Assembly (NCBI GenBank): GCA_937967775.1
Contig: CALCJH010000029.1
Location: 1 to 6,403, forward strand
DNA length: 6,403 nt
Origin: an uncultured bacterium
Lineage (GTDB): Bacteria; Armatimonadota; UBA5829; DSUL01
Direction: 5' to 3'
Shown here one piece after another: positions 1 to 5,638 of the stretch; the stretch's first letter is position 1; every line of letters begins with the position of its first letter. The translations under genes and the position numbers were made by a program. The notes below the pieces were generated by a model that made no database searches, was not told where the DNA came from, and saw nothing but the letters and a program-made list of their open reading frames with translations.

Positions 1-69
1 ACACGCCGGAGGCGCTGCCCGTCCTGCCGGAAGGGAGCGGATGTTGCCGCAGCCGCTTGACCAGGAGGT
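1..69. other. Unassigned left edge, no defensible gene
   Basis: This short stretch lies downstream of the stop codon of the minus-strand beta-helix gene. Read on the plus strand from position 1, frame 1 stays open for 19 codons and ends in TGA at 58-60, giving a tail that includes CPSCRKGADVAAAA. It could be the 3' end of a convergent gene. The other two plus frames are also open across the edge, so openness proves nothing here. No intrinsic terminator with a T tract is visible for the minus-strand gene, although a terminator could lie outside the window. Confidence 0.2.
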
Positions 70-3000
70 TTACTCCCTCGAAATCAGCACGATCTCCGAC
101 ACATCCCGCACCAGCACGCGAGGATAAAGGACGCCGCTGGAGCGGAAGCAGGAGCTGATCCCTGTCACCGCGACGTAAGCCCCCGGTTTGACGAACGACG
201 GCAGCGCATTGGGGGATTCCACCCGGATGCCGGTCTGGCCTCCGGAGCTTATCCTCCCCGCGCCGTCATCCAGCAAAAAAGTGTTCCGGACTACCTGCCG
301 CACTCGCCCGGCCGTGCGTACCAGCAGCCCGACATTGTTGGTCCCGGTCCCGCCTTGCACGCCGCTCTGGCCCGGTGTATCCCCGCCCCCGATGGAACGG
401 TTGCTCATTGTCAGGGGTTTCAGCAAAATGCCTGCCGAGAAGCTCTGGGACAACGGTTCGATGTAACGTTCCCCGTCCGCGTTCACGCGCAGGCGGCCGG
501 TCACCGCAGCGGCCAGTCCCACGCCGGGTGGGGTGGATGGCGTTTCCACGCGGATCCCACAGGCCCGGTCCGGTCTCTCGATGTAGAACGCGTTCTCCAG
601 GGCGGCCGTGGTGATCATCCCGCCGATCTCGACGGGGGTGCCCTCCGGTGCCTGTTTCAGGCCGCCGCTGTCCGTCAGGGCAGGGTACTCATAAGCTCCG
701 ATGTCCACCACCCCTGCCGCGATGCGCGGGTTGCCGGGAAGGTCTTTGAGCGGCAGCGACGGCGCATCGTTCCATCCCGCATTAATGCAAGGGGAAGCTG
801 GGAGGATGCCGCAGCCGATGCCGAACGCGGGGTCCGCAGAGATGTCACCGAGGCCGGGGGAAATGCCCCAGTACTGGTATAGCGAGTTGCCGTAGACGTC
901 GTTATTTCTGGGTGTCACCAGTCCACCGTTCCCGTAAATGCCGCCCGAGTTGAACGCGATGATGTTGTTCGATAGCCACGCCCAGCTATCGGCACAATCC
1001 ACACCGCCCCCGAAAACCGTGCAGGTGTTGCCTTTCAGCGTGTTATTCGTAAGCCAGGCGATGCTCTGGTGTAGATGGATGCCGGGACCATAGGGTGCGG
1101 TGTTGCCTTCAAGGCAACAACTCGCGATCTCCGCCACAGTCTGCCAGCCGCGGATGCCCCCTCCCGCCACGCCGGATGTGTTGTTGTCTATGCGGCAGCG
1201 GCGGATCACCGGCCACCCGCCCTCCAGAAACATGCCGCCTCCGTCCCCGGAGACGGCGGCATTCTGGAAAACAGCGGCTTCCTCGATGACTGGCCGTGAG
1301 TCGGGACCGGAGCAGTGGATGCCGCCCCCGCGGTTGTCCGCGGAGTTGGCCCAGATCCAGCCGCCGTTTATCTCCGGCGAGCCGTTGCGGATGTAGATCC
1401 CACCACCTTCCGCGGCGCTGTTGTTCCCGACGCGCAGGTCGAGGAGCCGGGGGGAGGCATCCGTACAGTGGATGCCTCCCCCCATTGCCGCCCGTCCGCC
1501 CTGGATGAGGAACCCCATCAGGAGGGTGGCAGTATCCGCGCCGGGCTCCACCGTCACCACCGTCCCGCCGTTGCCGCCGTCCAGCACCGCCATCGGCGAT
1601 GCCCGGACAGACACTCCGCGTTTCAGGGTTACGCGCTCCTGATAGGTCCCGCCCAGGACGAACACAGAGTCCCCGAAGATACACCTGCCCAGAGCAGTGC
1701 TCACCGTCCTGAGAGCGTGAGCGGGGTCCAGACCGCTGTTCAAGTCGCTGCCTGTCGTGGCGACATAGTAGGTGCGGCCCGGCCAGTACTCATCTGCGCC
1801 GATGTCCACTACGCCGTTCTTTCGCCCCTGCCCGTCCAGGTCCAGCGAGGAAAGATGCGGGGCCGCGTTCGCGCCAGCATTGATGCACGGGGAAGAATCG
1901 CGCAGATGAAAGTCACCGTATAGAGGGGCGCCAAACAGCGGATCCAGACCAATATCTCCCACCCCCGGCGATAGTCCCTGATAATCCCGGCCCGCATTGT
2001 CCCAGACGTTGTTGTGGTAGAGCTCGGGCAGCGCCCCACCGGAGGCGAAGAGCCCGGAGGAGTTTCGCGCAATCAGATTGTTGTAGAGGCGCGGAGCCGC
2101 GCCCTGAATGGCCACCGCTCCCCCGTCCGCGGCCGTGTTGCCGAAGACGGTGTTGTTGGTCAACACGGCGTCCGAGCCCCACAGACGCACCGCTCCGCCT
2201 CTGGATTGAGCGGAACACTTCTCGAAGATGCATCCGGTGACCCTGGGGCCGCCGCCATCTGCGAAAACGGCTCCTCCGTCAACGTTTTGCGCCTGACAGG
2301 CCGTGAAGTGGCATCGTTCGATGAGGGGGTAGCAATAGTCCTTTGCGTGAATCGCCCCTCCTCGGTTGGCTGCGATGTCGCTGTCGAAAGTACAGCTCTG
2401 GATCGTTGGAGAGGCGGCTTCAAGGTAGACGGCGCCTCCCTCTGTCCCCCGGTTCTGGAGGAAGGTGCAGTTGATGATGGTGGGGTCGCCCAGCGTGCAG
2501 TAAAGTCCACCGCCATAGGCCGCGTCACCGCGCGTGATCGTGAATCCGTCCAGCCGGGTAAACTGTGAGGCGTCCGGCAGGATGGTGACAGCAGAGCCAT
2601 TGCTCTGAGCATCTACCGTGGACTGGTTGATATCCGGTGCCGGACGGGGAAACGATGGCCGCTGCGAAAGCTGGGTCTCCGTGCCCGCAAAGCCGCCAAA
2701 AAGCGAGATGCCCGGCTTGATGGTGATACGTTCGTTGTAGTGGACGCCGCTGCTGTCGCGGGCCACCCAGATCCGGTCAGGGACCGCCGCAGCGTTGATC
2801 GCCGCCTGAATAGTCCGTTTTGCCGACGCCCAGGACTCTCCACTGTTCGCGTCGCTTGCTGACGGCGACTGGCTGACGTGGATGATGCGGCTCCAGCATT
2901 CGTCCGCCCCGATATCCACGGCCGGGCCCTCCACGCGTGGCTGCCCGTCCAGGTCGTAAGCCGGCAGGCCGATGGGGTCGTCGTAGCCCGCGTTCCGGCA

Positions 3001-4278
3001 GGGAGACTCGTAAAAGATGCGGTAGTCGCCTTTGCCAGCGTTGAGGAACATCGGATCGGCCGAGATGTCACCGGCGCCCGGTCCCAGTCCGCCGCCGTAG
3101 TTGTAGGCAGTGTTGCTGTAAAAACAGTTGTTGCGCAGCAGCGGAGCCGATCCACCATCATCCCAGATGCCGCCGCCGTTGGACGCCACGATATTGTTGT
3201 TGATGCGGGAGGTAGAGTTGAGCAGGCGGATGGCGGCATTCTCGTTTGCCACGATGGTGTTGTTCAGGATACCGGGCGATGAGTTCCAGCAATGGATGGC
3301 TGAGACGCCGCCGTGCAGGTTGGTATTTCCGGCGACCAGATTGTTCTGGATGACAGGACTGCTGTGATCCAGCCAGATCGCGCTTCCTCCCACCATGCGG
3401 GCAGTGTTGCTTCTTATGGTGTTTCCCGTGATTGAGCCGGTGGACAGAGTCATTGCGACGGCTCCTCCCCTGTTCACCGCCAGGTTCGATTTGAACTCGT
3501 TGCCGGAAATAACCGGCTCAGCGTTCTGGCAGAGGATCGCCGCGCCTTCAGTGGCTTGATTGCCCACGAAGGTGTTGCCGGAGATGTAAGGGGAGCCGCC
3601 CAGGCACGCTATCGCGCCGCCAAATGAGTTTCCTACGCCCTGGCCGCTTGCCAGGTTGGAGGCGAAGACGTTGCCGGTGATGACAGGAGAAGCGTCAACC
3701 ACCCCGATGCCGCCGCCGTTCGGGCAAGAATCGTTGTCTCGGATAAGATTATTCCGGATGGACGCGCGTGCCCCTGTCTGCACCAGAATGCCCGCTCCCG
3801 TCCCGGGATGGGGGTAGTCATCGTCGTTCCAGTAGCTTGCGCCCTGCTGGACGGTGAACCCGTCCAGGGCAGTGTGGTAGCCGGCATTCGCGGGAATGCG
3901 CACCAGGTGACCGGACTCATGACTGGACCACCCGCCTCCGTTGATGATGGAGGCATAGGGGTCAGTCTCCGGCCGCGGGAAGGGCGGCCGCTGGTTCAGA
4001 GAGGTTTCATTGCCCGCGAACCCGCCGTAGACAGAGATCTCCGTCTTCAGGGTGATGTGCTCGTTGTATGTGCCTCGCGCCACCCACACATCCTCCCAGG
4101 TGGCCGCGTTGATGCCTGCCTGGATGGTGCGGTAAGCGTTGCTCCAACTGGTGCCGGGACCGTCGGTGGGCGAATCCCACTTCACGTAGATGATGCCTGC
4201 CGCGTGCGCAGCTTGCGGAGCGCTCAGCAGCAATAGCGCCACCGCGGCAGACATGCGTACGAGGAGATGCCGTCTCAT
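70..4278 (-). CDS. Secreted triple-unit parallel beta-helix protein with two C-terminal OB-like domains
   Basis: This is a 1402-residue exported protein, probably surface-exposed or released. Residues 1-26 form a signal peptide: basic MRRHLLVR, a hydrophobic AVALLLLSA core, and an AHA cleavage site. Three related right-handed beta-helix units follow at about 28-463, 464-834 and 835-1200. Each opens with a [IY][IY][HY]V strand and an RT[IV]xxx[IL] helix-like segment. Each continues with coils of about 22-27 residues built on GGG/GGA and I-x-x-N-x-[FI] patterns, and ends in a choice-of-anchor Q-type tail (SPCxNAG, then VDIGAxE). Two OB-like domains lie at about 1212-1285 and 1316-1400. I see no catalytic lyase or hydrolase motif, no transmembrane anchor and no PEP-CTERM tail. 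Carbohydrate or matrix binding is only an inference from the fold. The ATG at 4276-4278 is chosen because a strong GGAGGAGGGGG site precedes it and it gives the basic signal-peptide start; an internal ATG at residue 9 would lose the RRH region. The gene is divergent from the plus-strand pair. Confidence 0.94.
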   Translation of the reverse strand: MRRHLLVRMSAAVALLLLSAPQAAHAAGIIYVKWDSPTDGPGTSWSNAYRTIQAGINAATWEDVWVARGTYNEHITLKTEISVYGGFAGNETSLNQRPPFPRPETDPYASIINGGGWSSHESGHLVRIPANAGYHTALDGFTVQQGASYWNDDDYPHPGTGAGILVQTGARASIRNNLIRDNDSCPNGGGIGVVDASPVITGNVFASNLASGQGVGNSFGGAIACLGGSPYISGNTFVGNQATEGAAILCQNAEPVISGNEFKSNLAVNRGGAVAMTLSTGSITGNTIRSNTARMVGGSAIWLDHSSPVIQNNLVAGNTNLHGGVSAIHCWNSSPGILNNTIVANENAAIRLLNSTSRINNNIVASNGGGIWDDGGSAPLLRNNCFYSNTAYNYGGGLGPGAGDISADPMFLNAGKGDYRIFYESPCRNAGYDDPIGLPAYDLDGQPRVEGPAVDIGADECWSRIIHVSQSPSASDANSGESWASAKRTIQAAINAAAVPDRIWVARDSSGVHYNERITIKPGISLFGGFAGTETQLSQRPSFPRPAPDINQSTVDAQSNGSAVTILPDASQFTRLDGFTITRGDAAYGGGLYCTLGDPTIINCTFLQNRGTEGGAVYLEAASPTIQSCTFDSDIAANRGGAIHAKDYCYPLIERCHFTACQAQNVDGGAVFADGGGPRVTGCIFEKCSAQSRGGAVRLWGSDAVLTNNTVFGNTAADGGAVAIQGAAPRLYNNLIARNSSGLFASGGALPELYHNNVWDNAGRDYQGLSPGVGDIGLDPLFGAPLYGDFHLRDSSPCINAGANAAPHLSSLDLDGQGRKNGVVDIGADEYWPGRTYYVATTGSDLNSGLDPAHALRTVSTALGRCIFGDSVFVLGGTYQERVTLKRGVSVRASPMAVLDGGNGGTVVTVEPGADTATLLMGFLIQGGRAAMGGGIHCTDASPRLLDLRVGNNSAAEGGGIYIRNGSPEINGGWIWANSADNRGGGIHCSGPDSRPVIEEAAVFQNAAVSGDGGGMFLEGGWPVIRRCRIDNNTSGVAGGGIRGWQTVAEIASCCLEGNTAPYGPGIHLHQSIAWLTNNTLKGNTCTVFGGGVDCADSWAWLSNNIIAFNSGGIYGNGGLVTPRNNDVYGNSLYQYWGISPGLGDISADPAFGIGCGILPASPCINAGWNDAPSLPLKDLPGNPRIAAGVVDIGAYEYPALTDSGGLKQAPEGTPVEIGGMITTAALENAFYIERPDRACGIRVETPSTPPGVGLAAAVTGRLRVNADGERYIEPLSQSFSAGILLKPLTMSNRSIGGGDTPGQSGVQGGTGTNNVGLLVRTAGRVRQVVRNTFLLDDGAGRISSGGQTGIRVESPNALPSFVKPGAYVAVTGISSCFRSSGVLYPRVLVRDVSEIVLISRE
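79..333 (-). other. OB-like domain 2 of the beta-helix protein (residues 1316-1400)
   Basis: The segment runs GLLVRTAGRV, TFLLDDGAG, GIRVESP, YVAVTGISS and ends PRVLVRDVSEIVLI. The GRV-x7-F-x-LDDGxG core matches the C-terminal domain of the first plus-strand gene (GRV, then FTLDDGSG). This is the clearest sequence link between the two divergent transcription units. The fold call is an inference from strand pattern and motif order. Confidence 0.6.
424..645 (-). other. OB-like domain 1 of the beta-helix protein (residues 1212-1285)
   Basis: The segment reads as a short five-strand pattern: VEIGGMI, then AFYIERPDRACGIRV, then AAAVTGRL, then ERYIEPL. The order 'GxV/I - FYI(E/D)xPDRxxGIRV - VTGxL - ERxI' is typical of small OB-fold-like domains attached to secreted proteins of some environmental bacteria; I know it from memory, not from a search. 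A Gly/Ser/Asn-rich linker (about 1295-1316) joins it to the second OB-like domain. Ligand unknown. Confidence 0.6.
679..1776 (-). repeat. Beta-helix unit 3 (residues 835-1200)
   Basis: The unit opens with RTYYVATTGSDLNSG, the classic start of DUF1565-like beta-helix proteins. It lacks the GGFAGxET loop and the QRPxFPRP segment of units 1 and 2, having instead a short VRASPMAVLDGG link near residues 891-902. The ladder position is irregular in the early coils (L948, G973, A1001), then Cys (1028, 1054), then Asn (1079, 1105, 1126). It closes with GDISADPAF, SPCINAG (1162-1168) and VDIGAYE (1191-1197). It is the most diverged of the three copies. Confidence 0.83.
1777..2889 (-). repeat. Beta-helix unit 2 (residues 464-834)
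   Basis: The unit opens with IIHVSQSPSASDANSG and RTIQAAINAA. It then repeats the unit 1 landmarks GGFAGTET (residues 528-535) and SQRPSFPRP (538-546). Its coils place Cys rather than Asn at the ladder position in four successive turns (604, 629, 656, 683), and Asn in the last three (709, 734, 756). It closes with GDIGLDPLF, SPCINAG (796-802) and VDIGADE (824-830). The close match of the opening and closing motifs to unit 1 shows internal tandem duplication. Confidence 0.85.
2890..4197 (-). repeat. Beta-helix unit 1 (residues 28-463)
   Basis: This is the longest of the three units. It carries a GGFAGNET loop (residues 85-92) and an NQRPPFPRP segment (95-103). Nine coils each present an Asn at the same place in the I-x-x-N-x-[FIV] pattern: residues 177, 203, 235, 260, 286, 313, 340, 362 and 384. 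Stacked Asn ladders are a known stabilising feature of parallel beta-helices. The unit closes with GDISADPMF, SPCRNAG (425-431) and VDIGADE (454-460). The extra length over units 2 and 3 is due to two or so additional coils and a loop at 147-160 rich in Asp, Pro and Gly. Confidence 0.85.
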
Positions 4279-4283
4279 CGCTT

Positions 4284-4294
4284 CCCCCTCCTCC
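4284..4294 (-). promoter_or_regulatory. Shine-Dalgarno site of the beta-helix gene
   Basis: Read on the minus strand the bases are GGAGGAGGGGG, ending five bases before the ATG. The purine run is long and could pair with the 16S tail in more than one register. It fixes the start at 4278 rather than at the internal Met9. Confidence 0.8.
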
Positions 4295-4304
4295 GGCCGC
4301 TGAT

Positions 4305-4317
4305 GCTTCTCAGAAGC
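4305..4317. promoter_or_regulatory. Palindrome GCTTCTCAGAAGC in the beta-helix gene leader
   Basis: These 13 bases have perfect 6-bp arms around one central base. They lie between the predicted transcription start (about 4325) and the ribosome binding site. They could be an operator for a dimeric repressor or a small leader hairpin. Position supports a regulatory role, but a single short palindrome can arise by chance. Confidence 0.3.
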
Positions 4318-4331
4318 TTAGCGACGCCACC

Positions 4332-4361
4332 AGTATAACTCCGCGCCAGTCTCCCGGTCAA
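4332..4361 (-). promoter_or_regulatory. Sigma-70-type promoter of the beta-helix gene
   Basis: On the minus strand the -35 box is TTGACC (4356-4361) and the -10 box is TATACT (4332-4337). Each matches the consensus at five of six bases, and the spacer is 18 bp. Transcription would start near 4325, giving a leader of about 47 bases that holds a palindrome (4305-4317) and the ribosome binding site. This is the best promoter-like signal in the window. Confidence 0.7.
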
Positions 4362-4440
4362 GCGCTCTTTTTCGCCTGTTATCCCCATAGAATGCGTTTG
4401 AGCAGGGGGAGATGGACAACCTGCGCCGGCCGCTTTGACG

Positions 4441-4485
4441 CTCCCAAAACCGAACCTTGATGAAAGTGCAACCCTCCCAAAACCG
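4441..4485. repeat. Two exact 12-bp direct repeats CTCCCAAAACCG
   Basis: Copies lie at 4441-4452 and 4474-4485, so their starts are 33 bp apart, close to three helical turns. The A-rich words stand out in a GC-rich setting. They lie 91-135 bp upstream of the GTG start of the first plus-strand gene, and about 80 bp or more upstream of the -35 box of the minus-strand gene. They are candidate binding sites for an activator or repressor that reads both copies on one face of the helix. Confidence 0.45.
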
Positions 4486-4518
4486 TGCTGAACCCCGCGG
4501 GCATTAGACTGCTATGGA

Positions 4519-4542
4519 CGAGGCAGGAATGACGGTGCCTCG
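4519..4542 (+). promoter_or_regulatory. Inverted repeat or leader hairpin upstream of the first plus-strand gene
   Basis: Arms CGAGGCA (4519-4525) and TGCCTCG (4536-4542) are perfectly complementary around a 10-base loop. The structure ends 20 bases before the GAGGGAGAAG ribosome binding region. No T tract follows, so it is not an intrinsic terminator. It could act as an operator or as an mRNA-stabilising leader hairpin. Confidence 0.35.
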
Positions 4543-4560
4543 CATCTGCAGCGTTCAACA

Positions 4561-4570
4561 GAGGGAGAAG
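4561..4570 (+). promoter_or_regulatory. Ribosome binding site that selects a GTG start
   Basis: The purine run GAGGGAGAAG contains GGGAG at 4563-4567, eight bases before GTG (4576-4578). No other start codon in the same frame is as well placed. The next Met in frame is residue 8, inside the signal peptide, and would remove its only Lys. This supports GTG as the true start. Confidence 0.7.
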
Positions 4571-4575
4571 TCACT

Positions 4576-5562
4576 GTGAAAGGCATACTGGCCGCAATGC
4601 TGGTTCTCCTGGCCATTGCTCCCGGTGCGCAGGCCGCCGCGGGTCTGGAGACCATCACGCTCTGGGACTTTCAGGATCATTACTGGAGTGACCAGTGGCA
4701 GGACTGGATCGTTGAGCCCGAGTATACGCCGGAGATCGGCGAGGGCACCTGGGAGGCTCAGGGCGTGGCCGTCTGGGACCCGGACGAGCAGGACTTCCGA
4801 GATCCCACCAAACCCGAAGAGCTGAACTCCAGCAGCGATCCCATCCATGAGATCAACGAATTCATGGGCTACGCCTTGGACTTCGACAACTCACCGCCTC
4901 AGGGAACGGGCAACAAGACCGCAGGCGCGCGGTTCAATGTCTCCACGCAGGGCTACACCAACATCGTCGTTAGCTTCGACATCCGGCACAAGTATCGGTC
5001 GCCCCGGCATGCCCGGGTCCAGTATACGGTTGACGGCGTGAACTGGATTGACAGCGTGCTGTTCGAAGCCGACAACCCTAACGAGGCCGACCACTGGTAC
5101 AACGGGCGCACGGTGGACCTCTCCGGAGTCCCGGGCGTGGCCGACAATCCCAGTTTCGCTTTCCGCGTCGTGGCGGAATTAGGCCCGTCGGGCGAGTATG
5201 AGCCTTCGAAAACCGGCTCCACCTTCCGTCAGAAGGACCTCTTCCGATTCGATATGGTCCGCGTGAGCGGCGTGCCCATCGGGGCGCCAAAGGCCTACCT
5301 CATCAGCAATCGCGACACCCGCCACGAAATCATCTCCAGCGCGAAAGCCAACTTCCGCTTCACCGTCTGGGGTCGGGTGAGCGATCTGGACGACAACGGT
5401 TTTACGCTGGACGACGGCTCGGGAGCCCCGGTGCGCGTGCTCGCCGCGGGTGTTCGGGGTCTTTCGAACGGCGATTACGCGAAAGCTACGGGCACGCTGG
5501 ACGACTCTGGAGACACTGTGACACTCCAGTCCTCCGCTGCGCAGGTCGAGAAGATTGACTGA
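4576..5562 (+). CDS. Secreted beta-sandwich-like protein with C-terminal OB-like domain
   Basis: A 328-residue exported protein that starts at GTG. Residues 1-22 form a signal peptide (MKG, hydrophobic ILAAMLVLLAIA, cleavage near AQA or AAA). Residues 27-232 form a core shared with the downstream paralog: ITLWDFQD, SSSDPIHEINEFMGY (84-98), TGNKTAG, the 29-residue block 129-157 identical in both copies, WYNGRTVDLSG, and RQKDLFRFDM. The pattern of alternating strands and the phrase VQYTVDGVNW resemble jelly-roll domains of secreted and PEP-CTERM proteins; this is inference. Residues 260-328 form an OB-like domain (WGRV, FTLDDGSG, KATGTL). Unlike its paralog it has no PEP-CTERM tail or membrane anchor, so it may be released or bound non-covalently. 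It contains no Cys. It lies 76 bp upstream of the paralog, probably in one operon. Function unknown. Confidence 0.93.
   Translation: MKGILAAMLVLLAIAPGAQAAAGLETITLWDFQDHYWSDQWQDWIVEPEYTPEIGEGTWEAQGVAVWDPDEQDFRDPTKPEELNSSSDPIHEINEFMGYALDFDNSPPQGTGNKTAGARFNVSTQGYTNIVVSFDIRHKYRSPRHARVQYTVDGVNWIDSVLFEADNPNEADHWYNGRTVDLSGVPGVADNPSFAFRVVAELGPSGEYEPSKTGSTFRQKDLFRFDMVRVSGVPIGAPKAYLISNRDTRHEIISSAKANFRFTVWGRVSDLDDNGFTLDDGSGAPVRVLAAGVRGLSNGDYAKATGTLDDSGDTVTLQSSAAQVEKID
4654..5271 (+). repeat. Paralogous core domain, copy A (residues 27-232)
   Basis: Copy A aligns with copy B without gaps over 206 residues, with about 161 identical by my count by eye. Differences cluster in the first 60 residues. At DNA level 5093-5128 is identical over 36 bp to 6159-6194, while much of the rest differs at third codon positions. 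The pattern fits an old tandem duplication under purifying selection. Confidence 0.85.
5353..5559 (+). other. OB-like domain of the first plus-strand gene (residues 260-328)
   Basis: Strand-like segments FRFTVWGRV, GFTLDDGSG, VRVLAAG, YAKATGTL and VTLQSS follow the same order as the second OB-like domain of the divergent beta-helix protein. The shared signature is GRV, then F-x-LDDGxG. This domain is absent from the paralog downstream, at least up to the point where PEP-CTERM begins. Ligand unknown. Confidence 0.55.
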
Positions 5563-5578
5563 CCGTCTTTCGGCTTTC

Positions 5579-5601
5579 CCGCCCTTTTCCGGGGGCGGTT
5601 T
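5579..5601 (+). terminator. Weak hairpin between the two paralogs
   Basis: CCGCCC (5579-5584) pairs with GGGCGG (5593-5598) around an eight-base loop and is followed by only TTT. The stem is GC-rich but the T tract is short, so it would be a leaky terminator or an mRNA-processing hairpin rather than a firm stop. It would allow different levels of the two paralogs from one transcript. Confidence 0.35.
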
Positions 5602-5617
5602 CCATAACAACAGGCAG

Positions 5618-5628
5618 AAGGAGAGGAG
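5618..5628 (+). promoter_or_regulatory. Ribosome binding site of the PEP-CTERM gene
   Basis: AAGGAGAGGAG contains two overlapping Shine-Dalgarno cores: AAGGAG at 5618-5623 and AGGAG at 5624-5628. The second lies ten bases before ATG (5639-5641), a usable spacing. It supports the chosen start and independent initiation of translation within the pair. Confidence 0.7.
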
Positions 5629-5638
5629 AAATCTCAAA

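Noticed and set aside
1109..2612. Long alternative open frames on both strands across the beta-helix gene
   Set aside because: They are shadow frames of a GC-rich repetitive coding sequence, with Arg- and Pro-rich products and no motifs, while the main frame shows a signal peptide and repeated folds.
679..4197. Repetitive DNA as a possible CRISPR array or mobile-element repeat
   Set aside because: The periodicity is at protein level (coils of about 22-27 residues) with variable DNA; no identical direct repeats with spacers, no transposase and no terminal inverted repeats are seen.
4293..4434. Nine-base word CCGGCCGCT repeated at 4293-4301 and 4426-4434
   Set aside because: The word is pure GC-rich sequence and its first copy overlaps the ribosome binding region; chance recurrence is likely.
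4412..4438. Possible eight-residue leader peptide (MDNLRRPL) after a purine run on the plus strand
   Set aside because: The GGGGGAG run directly abuts the ATG, there is no clear attenuator structure tied to it, and no codon enrichment suggests amino-acid sensing.
4392..4460. Small plus-strand open frame of 22 codons in the divergent region
   Set aside because: It has no convincing ribosome binding site and its product shows no recognisable feature; such short frames are expected by chance in GC-rich DNA.
4435..4463. Plus-strand TTGACG as a -35 box
   Set aside because: At 17 bp spacing the -10 position reads TGATGA, which barely matches the consensus.
4498..4513. Sigma-54-like GG-N10-GC spacing (CGG then TGCT), tempting because PEP-CTERM systems in some proteobacteria use sigma-54
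   Set aside because: Only the core dinucleotides and a few other bases match; the -24 element reads CGGGCAT rather than TGGCACG, and nothing similar precedes the PEP-CTERM gene itself.
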